Source of the DNA: Chloroflexota bacterium
GTDB lineage: Bacteria > Chloroflexota > Limnocylindria > Limnocylindrales > CSP1-4
Assembly: GCA_003158295.1 (NCBI GenBank)
Contig: PMIP01000047.1
Location: 4,882 to 40,688 of the forward strand
Length of the DNA: 35,807 nt
Direction: 5' to 3'
In this document: positions 1 to 7,163 of the stretch, piece after piece
How the letters are laid out: each line of letters opens with the position of its first letter
How positions within the stretch are numbered: position 1 is the stretch's first letter
Translations under genes and position numbers: made by a program
Notes under the pieces: model-generated
The model's database searches: none
What the model was told of the DNA's origin: nothing
The model's input: the letters and a program-made list of their open reading frames with translations, nothing else

Positions 1-1572
1 GCCGGCTGCGATGAAGCCAAGCTCGAGCTGACCGAGGTGGTCGATTTCTTGAAGTTCCCGGACCGCTTCCGCGCCCTGGGGGCCAGCATGCCGCGCGGCT
101 TGCTCCTTTTCGGACCTCCCGGGACCGGCAAGACGATGCTTGCCCGAGCGACCGCAACCGAGGCCGGGGTCCCCTTTGTGTCGATGTCCGGCTCGGGCTT
201 CGTCGAGATGTACGTCGGCGTCGGTGCCAAGCGGGTGCGCAACCTCTTCGCCGTCGCCCGCAAGTTCGGCAAGGCCATCATCTTCGTCGACGAGATCGAC
301 GCCCTCGCGAAGACCCGAGGCGGCAGCAACCCGAACGACGAGCGCGAACAGGCGCTCAACCAGTTGCTCGCGGAGATGGACGGCTTTTCGTCGTCCGACT
401 CGATCGTCGTGATAGCGGCTACCAACCGTATGGACACTCTCGACCACGCGGTCCTTCGCCCCGGACGGTTCACCCGTAAGGTGAACGTGCCCCTGCCCGA
501 CATCGACGGTCGCCGCGCGATCCTGGGCATTCATGCCCTCGGCAAGCCGCTCGACGACGCGGTCGACATGGAAGCGATCGCTCGTCGCACCGCGGGAATG
601 AGCGGTGCCCAGCTCGCCGATCTCCTGAACGAGTCCGCCATCTATGCTGCCCGGCGAACACATGAGACGATCACGCCGGTCGACGTTCATGACGGCTGGC
701 TCAAGTCGATCCTCGGCACGTCTCGCAGGCGCTCCATGGACGAGCGTGAGCGCAGCATCATCGCCGCGCACGAGGCAGGGCACGCCGTCTGCGGGCGGCT
801 CTTCGGAGAGCGCCGGAGGGTCGAGGAGATCAGCCTCTTCGCGCACGGCGACGCTCTGGGGGTCACCGTCTCATCGTCGGAGGACGACAGTCTCCCGTCC
901 GAGTCGGACCTGCGCGCAAGGCTGGTCGCTCTCATGGGCGGTCGTGCGGCCGAAGCCATCCTGTTCGAAGACGTGACCGGCGGAGCCTCCGACGATTTCG
1001 AAAGGGCGTCCGACATCGCCACCAGGATGGTCACCCAATGGGGCATGGGCCACGATCCGGACTCCGCGACTCTCGGCGCTTCCGGCCGGGGCACCCTCAG
1101 TTTGCGGGTTGTCGGCGAGGACACCTCCCTTTCCGTCGGTCTCCGCGCGGCCGTGGACCGGACGATCAACTCGATTCTCGATCAGGCCTACACGCAGGCC
1201 CGAGAGGCTCTCCTGGCCGAGATGAAGCGACTGACACGTGTCGCTGCGTACCTCTACGAGCACGAACGCATCGATGGAGCGCAGTTCGAATCCCTGTTCG
1301 ACGGCAGCCTCGCGCCTTCGGCCGATGTAGAGATGCAATGGCGTAGTGCCAAGAGCAGGCCGCGGAGCTGGGACGAGATCGACGACTTGATCGCGATCGC
1401 CGTCGCCACTGGGGAGCCCTCGACTGTCGCCCGCATCGGCGCGGCGCAGCCGAGCCGCCCGAAGATCGGCCGCCGGCGCACTCATTCGCGTTTCACGTTG
1501 TCCGCCGCGCGCGTGCTGCTGGTGAATTGGTGGCAGCGCGGCTCGCGGGGCGTTGACCGTCCAGCCGACTAG
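1..1572 (+). CDS. ftsH: ATP-dependent zinc metalloprotease FtsH, 5' end outside window
   Basis: The reading frame is open from the first base, and the first codons read AGCDEAKLEL, the usual FtsH lead-in to the AAA+ module, so the gene begins upstream. Counting from nt 1: Walker A GPPGTGKT at residues 38-45 (nt 112-135), Walker B IIFVDEIDA, second region of homology with both arginines in LRPGRF, and the M41 zinc site HEAGH at residues 257-261 (nt 769-783) with the downstream acidic ligand region SDDFERA. The family is a membrane-bound hexamer that degrades misfolded membrane proteins and short-lived cytosolic proteins. The N-terminal membrane segments are outside the window. After the M41 domain comes a C-terminal extension of about 90 residues, rich in Arg and Ser, that I cannot place in any family. 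Identification is secure; the role of the tail is unknown. Confidence 0.96.
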   Translation, partial: AGCDEAKLELTEVVDFLKFPDRFRALGASMPRGLLLFGPPGTGKTMLARATATEAGVPFVSMSGSGFVEMYVGVGAKRVRNLFAVARKFGKAIIFVDEIDALAKTRGGSNPNDEREQALNQLLAEMDGFSSSDSIVVIAATNRMDTLDHAVLRPGRFTRKVNVPLPDIDGRRAILGIHALGKPLDDAVDMEAIARRTAGMSGAQLADLLNESAIYAARRTHETITPVDVHDGWLKSILGTSRRRSMDERERSIIAAHEAGHAVCGRLFGERRRVEEISLFAHGDALGVTVSSSEDDSLPSESDLRARLVALMGGRAAEAILFEDVTGGASDDFERASDIATRMVTQWGMGHDPDSATLGASGRGTLSLRVVGEDTSLSVGLRAAVDRTINSILDQAYTQAREALLAEMKRLTRVAAYLYEHERIDGAQFESLFDGSLAPSADVEMQWRSAKSRPRSWDEIDDLIAIAVATGEPSTVARIGAAQPSRPKIGRRRTHSRFTLSAARVLLVNWWQRGSRGVDRPAD

Positions 1573-1573
1573 C

Positions 1574-1597
1574 TGGGCCTTCATCAGCCAGTTCTGA
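1574..1597 (+). pseudogene. Possible remnant of an esterase 3' end
   Basis: Just after the ftsH stop, in a different frame, the DNA reads WAFISQF-stop. The malectin-esterase gene further right ends WAFITQF-stop (8631-8654). The two 24-nt stretches differ at one position by my alignment. Chance identity at this level is unlikely, so this may be the decayed 3' end of a related esterase. It is too short to be certain. Confidence 0.3.
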
Positions 1598-1668
1598 CGT
1601 CTCGGAGGCGGACGAGTCGCGGCCACGTCGCCGCGACGGCGCTCCAGGCCTCCGGTCCTGCCACAATT

Positions 1669-2733
1669 GTGCCCGTGAGCGCGACCGCCATGCCATCCGA
1701 ACTCGACCGAACGCCGGCGCCCGCCGCGGCGCGGCCCGCCCTCTGGCGAATGGCAGGGACCAACCTGGCGCTGGGCGCGACGGTCTTCGTCGTCTGGTTC
1801 GTCCTCGGCGGCGATCGGGCCCTCCAGGCCGTGGCCAACCACTGGCAGGTCTCGCTGACCATGGTGTTCGGCTCGCTGGTCGGCGGCGGGACGTCCGAAG
1901 GCGGCGGCGCCATTGCCTTCCCGGTGATGACGAAGGTGCTCGCCGTTCCGGCCCCGCAGGCGCGCCTGTTCACGTTTGCCATCCAGAGCGTGGGCATGGG
2001 CGCCGCTACTCTCACCATCGTTCTCAACCGGGTTCCGGTGGAATGGAGGGCCATCCGCAACGGGGCCCCCTGGGCCGTCCTGGGCGTCGTCGTGAGCTCG
2101 CTCGCGCTGGCACCGCGGCTCGACGCACCGAGCGTGCGACTGCTCTTCACGGCCATCCTGGTCAGCCTGGCGCTCGCGCTCTGGATAAGCCGTCGCTGCG
2201 CCCCCGACAGACGAGACGAGCTCGAGCGGGTCGGCTCGAGGGAACGGGCAGTCCTGTTCGGCGCCGGCCTTGTCGGCGGGTTGCTCTCCGGCGCCGCCGG
2301 CCTCGGCGAGAACACCATCATGTTCGCCCTGCTCGTCCTGGGCTTCCGCGTCTGCGAGCGCGTCGTGACGCCGACTACCGTGGTCCTGCTAACCGTGGTG
2401 AGCTGGGCCGGGTTTGCCACGCACGTCTTCCTGATGAACGACTTCACGGGCCCTGTGGTGGACATGTGGCTGGCCGCCGTCCCGATCGTTGCCATTGGAG
2501 CGCCTACCGGGGCGCTGATCTGCACCCGCATGTCGCGCGACATGATCGTGCGACTTCTGTACGTGCTGATCTCCATGGAGTTCGTTTCGACCCTGCTCCT
2601 GGTGCCGATGTCGGGCGAGCGGGCGATCCTGTTCGGGCTCGCGATCGCGGGGTTCACCCTGATCTGCTTCCGGATAGCGACAGGCGGGAGCTGCCAGCCT
2701 GCGAAGGGACAGGACGCCGGCGCTACCCCGTAG
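1669..2733 (+). CDS. TauE/SafE family membrane exporter
   Basis: A polytopic membrane protein of 354 residues. About eight hydrophobic segments are visible in two halves. Each half opens with a Gly-rich membrane stretch, MVFGSLVGGGTSEGGGAIAF in the first and GLVGGLLSGAAGLGENTIMF in the second, as in the TauE/SafE (DUF81) family. These proteins move small anions such as sulfite or sulfoacetate, or act in related sulfur and C2 metabolism. No sulfur gene lies next to it, so the substrate is open. The start is uncertain: GTG at 1669, GTG at 1675 and ATG at 1690 are all in frame, and none has a clear Shine-Dalgarno. The 3' end overlaps the convergent UnbV-like gene by 11 bp. Confidence 0.85.
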   Translation: MPVSATAMPSELDRTPAPAAARPALWRMAGTNLALGATVFVVWFVLGGDRALQAVANHWQVSLTMVFGSLVGGGTSEGGGAIAFPVMTKVLAVPAPQARLFTFAIQSVGMGAATLTIVLNRVPVEWRAIRNGAPWAVLGVVVSSLALAPRLDAPSVRLLFTAILVSLALALWISRRCAPDRRDELERVGSRERAVLFGAGLVGGLLSGAAGLGENTIMFALLVLGFRVCERVVTPTTVVLLTVVSWAGFATHVFLMNDFTGPVVDMWLAAVPIVAIGAPTGALICTRMSRDMIVRLLYVLISMEFVSTLLLVPMSGERAILFGLAIAGFTLICFRIATGGSCQPAKGQDAGATP

Positions 2734-4405
2734 ACACCTGCGGCCGCCACGGGCTCACTTCGGCCGCGCCCTTCGTGACCACCAGGAACGTATCGGCGCC
2801 GGCGGGCAGCCACGGGCCCACGGTACCGTCCGGCCACTTGACCCGGACCTGGGCCGACGTAGCGGACCCGAGGCCGAAGTGCGTCCAGGTGAGCTCGCCG
2901 GACGCATGCCCGCCGCCCACCGTCAGCTCGCGCCGGAGTGTCTTCCCGCCGGCCTGGACCTCGATCCAGGCCCCGACCGCGTCCGCGTTCGGGGCCGGTT
3001 CGGAGAGCCTGATGCCCAGCCAGTGGCCCATCGGCGCGGGGTTGGCCGCCGAGCCGGTGCCCACATTGCGCCAGAGCTTCGCGGGGGCCTGGTAGAACAT
3101 CTCCACGAGGTCCACCTGGCCATCGAGATTGAAGTCGGCCATAGCCGCTCCCCTGCCCCGGTCGTAGTCGACGATGCCGGCCGCCTCGGCCGCGTCCGCG
3201 AACGTGCCGTCCGGTCGCCCCAGGAAGAGGGCGCTCGGGTCACGCGAAGCGTATTCGGGCACCGCGCTCGGGTTTCCCTTCGTGATCAATATGTCGATGA
3301 GGCCGTCGTTGTTCACGTCCTGGAATTCCGGGTGCCAGGAGGTGGACGGCAGGATGTCGCCCCCCGCCCCGGGCCGCGCGGAGGTCACGCCGCTCTTCAG
3401 GGCGATGTCGTGGTAGGTCGGCCGGCCCGTCCCGCCGGTCAGCTCCTGCAGCCTGTTATCGGCCTGGCTGGTGAGGAAGTAGTCCGGCCGGCCGTTCCCG
3501 GCCAGATCGTAGCTCGCGATCCCCATGCCCTGGATCTGCACGGACGCCCAGCCGTCGGCCGCCGTGTAGAGACTCGGGGCCTCGCCCGGCGGGATCCGCC
3601 AGAGCTGCTCTTGGCCGCCGATGTAGTAGTTGCGGTCGTTCGCGACCCGCAGGTCCTTCTCGCCCGTGCCGCTCCAGTCGCTGAACAGGATCGAGAGCGG
3701 GCAGTAGCCCGGCTCCAGGCTGATGGCCGCGGCGTATCGCGTGCCGGAGGAATCGGGACGCAGGAGCATGGGCGAGTCGCAGTCGAGCGAGAGGTCGCCG
3801 TTCGGTTTGAACGTGCGGAAGCGGCCGAAGGCGAGGGTCGGGAGCTGGTTCGTAGCCTCCCAGGTGGCGCTGAAGGCGATAGACAGACCGTTCCCGCCGT
3901 CGATTCCCCAGGCGTCGTTCGCCCGCTCGAACCGGCAGCCACCCAGGCCCCGCAGCACGACGTTCCCGCCTGCCCGCAGGACCGCCAGGTCGGGGTTGCC
4001 GTCGCCGTCGATGTCGATCGGGTAGGCTCCCGTGACCCCTGTGAGGTCCGTGGCGGGATCGTGGATGGCGGTGAAGCGGAGCGCGCCCCCGACCTGGCTG
4101 TCGTTGCGGTAGAGCACGGCGGGGTTCGTGCCGCCCGCCATATAGATCTCCGGCTTGCCGTCGCCGTTGCAGTCGAAGACCGCCACGCCGCCACCGGTGT
4201 CGAACGTGGCCCCGCCGTCATACGTCTGGTTGATGCCGGCCGAGGTCGTCTCGTCGACGAAGGACGGCGTCCCGGACGAACTCCCGCTCGACTGCGCCTG
4301 GCTGAACGCGTACCCGCCGGCCGCGACGACGATCGCCAGCACGGCCACTCCGGCGATGATGGCTCCTCTTGGACGTGTCAGCCAGGTCGGAGTTCGCGGC
4401 GACAT
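2723..4405 (-). CDS. FG-GAP/VCBS repeat protein with ASPIC/UnbV domain
   Basis: A 560-residue protein with an N-terminal membrane anchor (residues about 14-33) and an exported body. The body carries FG-GAP/VCBS-type calcium-loop repeats, seen as FDCNGDGKPE, IDIDGDGNPDLAVL, DVNNDGLIDILI and DFNLDGQVDLVE, which suggests an integrin-like beta-propeller. The last 100 residues (PNADAVGAWIEVQAGG to VRVKWPDG) match the ASPIC/UnbV domain. UnbV is a conserved protein of unknown function in enediyne clusters, where it occurs with UnbL and UnbU. Here the gene lies 42 bp downstream of a UnbU-like gene on the same strand, so the pair is probably one transcript. The ATG at 4405 is preceded directly by four copies of a heptamer and no recognisable Shine-Dalgarno; an in-frame stop lies in the repeat. 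The biochemical function is not known. Confidence 0.85.
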   Translation of the reverse strand: MSPRTPTWLTRPRGAIIAGVAVLAIVVAAGGYAFSQAQSSGSSSGTPSFVDETTSAGINQTYDGGATFDTGGGVAVFDCNGDGKPEIYMAGGTNPAVLYRNDSQVGGALRFTAIHDPATDLTGVTGAYPIDIDGDGNPDLAVLRAGGNVVLRGLGGCRFERANDAWGIDGGNGLSIAFSATWEATNQLPTLAFGRFRTFKPNGDLSLDCDSPMLLRPDSSGTRYAAAISLEPGYCPLSILFSDWSGTGEKDLRVANDRNYYIGGQEQLWRIPPGEAPSLYTAADGWASVQIQGMGIASYDLAGNGRPDYFLTSQADNRLQELTGGTGRPTYHDIALKSGVTSARPGAGGDILPSTSWHPEFQDVNNDGLIDILITKGNPSAVPEYASRDPSALFLGRPDGTFADAAEAAGIVDYDRGRGAAMADFNLDGQVDLVEMFYQAPAKLWRNVGTGSAANPAPMGHWLGIRLSEPAPNADAVGAWIEVQAGGKTLRRELTVGGGHASGELTWTHFGLGSATSAQVRVKWPDGTVGPWLPAGADTFLVVTKGAAEVSPWRPQVSTG

Positions 4406-4407
4406 AC

Positions 4408-4435
4408 GGCTATCGGCTATCGGCTATCGGCTATC
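4408..4435. repeat. Four perfect tandem copies of a heptamer
   Basis: GGCTATC occurs four times in a row on the + strand (GATAGCC in the direction of the UnbV-like gene). The array fills the gap between the UnbU-like and UnbV-like genes and ends 2 bp before the UnbV-like start codon, exactly where a ribosome-binding site would lie. Seven is not a multiple of three, but because the array is untranslated, copy-number change would alter spacing rather than frame. Confidence 0.9.
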
Positions 4436-4447
4436 GAGAGGGTCGGC

Positions 4448-6049
4448 TCACGAGCCGGTCCCAGGTGGAAGCACGGCCACGTTGAGCCAGCGCGCCCCGG
4501 TCGCCCGGCGAATCGCGAACGTGCTCGCGAACTGGGACGACTGTGTCGAGACGAGTTTCCCGGCTGAGTCGTGGGTCTCGTGGGTCACCGTCCCCTTCGA
4601 GTCGAAGCCGAGGCTCAGGCCCGTCTGGACACCGAACGGCACGATCAGGGTCACGTTGACCGAATCGAACTTGTAGAGATCGACGACGCAGGTGCCGGCT
4701 GCGGAGTCGCTCTTCAGCCGGGCCTGCATCTGCGCCAGCCGGTCGCCGTGATCTACGGCAGTCAACAGGTTGGCGTCCGGCTTGAGGAGTGCCTGGCTTT
4801 CGACGTCCAGGTTCTGGGCCAGGATCACCAGCAGCTGCGGTGCGCTGTCCGCGATCGCGTGATCCCAGTCCTTGACCGACTGGTTGACGGTGATCGGTGG
4901 CAGCGTCTCGGGATTGACCTGGTAAGTCACCGAGTTCAGGGCTTCCATCGAGTTGGGCACGGCGGCAGCGCGCGCCGGCGTGCCGGCGTAGACCACCCCG
5001 GCGCCGACGACTGCCACGACCACGGCCATCGTCCCCACGCTAGCGACCGGGCGGAGCAGGCCTGGACGGCCGCCGGTCACGAGCCTGGTCGCGAACCCCT
5101 TGAGGGTGTCTTGCGCCGAGCGCGCTTCCGGCAGGACGCGGTCGAACAGCGGATGGGCAAGGAGGAGGATCGTGAGGCCGCCGAGGAGCGCCACCTTGGT
5201 CGCGAATTCATCCGTCTGCGGCGCCATGAGGAGCGTGGTGGACGCGCCCGCACAAAGGGCGAACACGAACCTCCCGACCCGGCCTCGCGGCACGGTTGGA
5301 GGATCCGTGACCATGAAGTACGCGTAGATCAACACCTCCGGCGACGTGACGATGATGCGGTAGTACTCCGCGCCACACACCGGTTGGAACGCCCAGTTGG
5401 CAGTGATGCAGTGGCCGGACGCTGCAAGGATTCCCTGGAGGATGCTGAATGCGACGAAGAACGTCACCGACAGCGTCAGTATTCTCGCCCGCCAGACCAC
5501 GTAGGTCCCGCCGACGATGATGATCGCGTAGGCCGCGATCATCCAGAAGTTGAGCGGCGCCCACCACAGGTTGAGCGGCTCCAGTCGAGCGTTGCCGAAC
5601 ACGAGGAAGGCCAGCACCAGGCCGACGTTGGATGGATTGAACAGGTTCTTGCCCCTGTACCGGATGACGTACTTCTGGAGCAGCGAGAACGCCGCGACGC
5701 CGGCGAACAGCAACAGGCCATTCGTTGCCCAAGGGTGATCCGCGGGTGTCCCGACGACGCGCATCAGGAGCGCCACGCCGCTGCCGGTGAGGAGGGCGCT
5801 GGCCGGCCAGACGATGATCCGGCTCCGCGCGAACGTGATCCCGACCTCCAGGACGGCGCAGGTCAGGATCGCCGCCAGGATCTGGGGCACGCTCAGCGGC
5901 CAATGCAGGCCGAGCTGCCCCAGGGCGTGAAGACTGAGCACTACGGCCGCGATCCCGAGTCGCGGGTCGCGGATGCTGGGCAGGATCAGCGGATACCGGT
6001 GGCCGCCGAGGGAGATGGTCCTCCCCGGCGAGATCGTGCTCTGCGTCAC
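4448..6049 (-). CDS. UnbU-like / RnfD-NqrB family membrane protein
   Basis: A polytopic membrane protein. Conserved stretches include IRDPRLGIAAV, ILAAILTCAVLEVGITFARS, YRGKNLFNPSNVGLVLAFLV, TSPEVLIYAYFMVTDPPTVP and RGRVGRFVFA. FNPSN and the TDP-T-P-GR-R block are typical of the NqrB/RnfD superfamily, whose members carry flavin in ion-pumping redox complexes. The overall pattern fits the UnbU branch found next to UnbV in enediyne clusters. About ten membrane segments are followed by a soluble segment of about 190 residues at the C-terminus. No RnfABCEG or Nqr partner gene is nearby, so electron transfer is only inferred. The GTG at 6049 is chosen because GGGAGG lies 4 nt before it; an upstream in-frame GTG at 6109 would add 20 polar residues. 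Confidence 0.8.
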   Translation of the reverse strand: MTQSTISPGRTISLGGHRYPLILPSIRDPRLGIAAVVLSLHALGQLGLHWPLSVPQILAAILTCAVLEVGITFARSRIIVWPASALLTGSGVALLMRVVGTPADHPWATNGLLLFAGVAAFSLLQKYVIRYRGKNLFNPSNVGLVLAFLVFGNARLEPLNLWWAPLNFWMIAAYAIIIVGGTYVVWRARILTLSVTFFVAFSILQGILAASGHCITANWAFQPVCGAEYYRIIVTSPEVLIYAYFMVTDPPTVPRGRVGRFVFALCAGASTTLLMAPQTDEFATKVALLGGLTILLLAHPLFDRVLPEARSAQDTLKGFATRLVTGGRPGLLRPVASVGTMAVVVAVVGAGVVYAGTPARAAAVPNSMEALNSVTYQVNPETLPPITVNQSVKDWDHAIADSAPQLLVILAQNLDVESQALLKPDANLLTAVDHGDRLAQMQARLKSDSAAGTCVVDLYKFDSVNVTLIVPFGVQTGLSLGFDSKGTVTHETHDSAGKLVSTQSSQFASTFAIRRATGARWLNVAVLPPGTGS

Positions 6050-6288
6050 TTCGCCTCCCGACACGCTCTCCGAAACACCGGAATGCCCAGGCTGCCTGCC
6101 GTCGACCACGTCTCACCGTCCAGCGTTGGGTACCGGCGGTGCGGGCCACCCAAATATACAGACTCGCCGCCTGGCTCGACCGAGTTCCCTGAGAAGCTCC
6201 CGCCGAACAGTCGGGCACCCGAACCGGGGATCCGCGCCAGCAGATTGGCTACATCTCGGTCGCCGTTCAGCCAGCGGGCCGGGCCGGT

Positions 6289-6912
6289 TCAGTCTCGGTT
6301 GGCGACGGCGGCAACCGGTCGAACGCTATAGCCCTGCTCCGCGATCTGGGCGGCGCGGGGCCGATACATCGCCAGGTCCGACGGAGTTCGGGCCCGGAAG
6401 CCTTCGACCATCCGGTTGTACATGGAGAATGCGGACGCGATGAGCACCGCGAGCTGCACGTCGGCGTCCGTCGCACCTGCCGCCCGGGCGGTCGCAACGT
6501 CGCCCGCTGTGAGGTCGCGAGGCGCTCGTCCCACCGTGCGGGCGATCTTGATCAAGGCCCGCATCTTGGGCGAGAACTGGTCGAATGACCCGATCTTGAC
6601 CGCGTCGATCAGCGGCAGCAGCTGTGTTGCGCCGCCTTTCTCGAGAAGAGCGGCGGCATGCGCCCCATGGGAGTCCATGCAGAAGAAGCAGTGGTTGGCC
6701 GCCGATACGGCTTCGGCGAGCATCTCCCGTTCGGCGCGTTGGATCGTGGCGCCTGGGTAGGCGTCGACCAAGAGGGCGTCGGCAAGCCCGAGAAGATGGC
6801 TGCCCAGCGCCGGCGTCAGCTGTATAGCCGCTCGGATCCCCGGGGCTTCGGGCAACCCACCGACTACCGGTTCTTCATGCGAGCGCGCCAGGCGCTCATC
6901 GTCTCGTGACAC
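6289..6912 (-). CDS. AhpD-like / carboxymuconolactone decarboxylase family protein
   Basis: A 207-residue, mostly helical protein. The AhpD-type active-site signature is visible: an acidic pair near residues 61-63, then C75-F-F-C78 and H82 in NHCFFCMDSHGA. AhpD-like proteins use the CxxC pair and histidine for thiol-disulfide or peroxidase chemistry, usually in defence against peroxides. The length and double-lobed helical content fit the uncharacterised peroxidase-related subgroup. The GTG start is well supported by AGGAGG 8 nt upstream. The gene stands alone, 239 bp from the UnbU-like start and divergent from the esterase gene. True carboxymuconolactone decarboxylase activity is unlikely, since no aromatic pathway genes are near. 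Confidence 0.85.
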   Translation of the reverse strand: MSRDDERLARSHEEPVVGGLPEAPGIRAAIQLTPALGSHLLGLADALLVDAYPGATIQRAEREMLAEAVSAANHCFFCMDSHGAHAAALLEKGGATQLLPLIDAVKIGSFDQFSPKMRALIKIARTVGRAPRDLTAGDVATARAAGATDADVQLAVLIASAFSMYNRMVEGFRARTPSDLAMYRPRAAQIAEQGYSVRPVAAVANRD

Positions 6913-7163
6913 TTTCGATGCCTCCTAGTCGTTCGACCGCCCGTCGAGTGTGAACGATCCCCGGGAATGAATGAGCCGAGACCGGCCGACGGCTCGCCAG
7001 GCAGCCCGGCTCGGGTCCCGGATCCTGGCTGCAGTCCCGCAAGGGCCGGCGGCAGCTCGGCGCCCTCCCCGTCCTGTCCGCGGCCGCGTGGTCCGCGCGG
7101 GGCGGTCGGCTTGCCGGTTCCGTGTCTTGGCCGCCGACGCCGGACCCGGGCTACCATTGGGCA

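Noticed and set aside
1280-1305. A T-loop-like GTTCGAATCC
   Set aside because: Lies inside the FtsH frame (AQFESLFDG), and no cloverleaf forms around it.
4448-6109. RnfD as part of a full Rnf or Nqr complex
   Set aside because: No other Rnf/Nqr subunit gene nearby, and the neighbour is UnbV-like.
2879-6331. Long open frames on the + strand opposite the UnbV-like and UnbU-like genes
   Set aside because: High GC leaves antisense frames open; the products are Arg/Gly/Pro-rich with no motifs and no ribosome sites.
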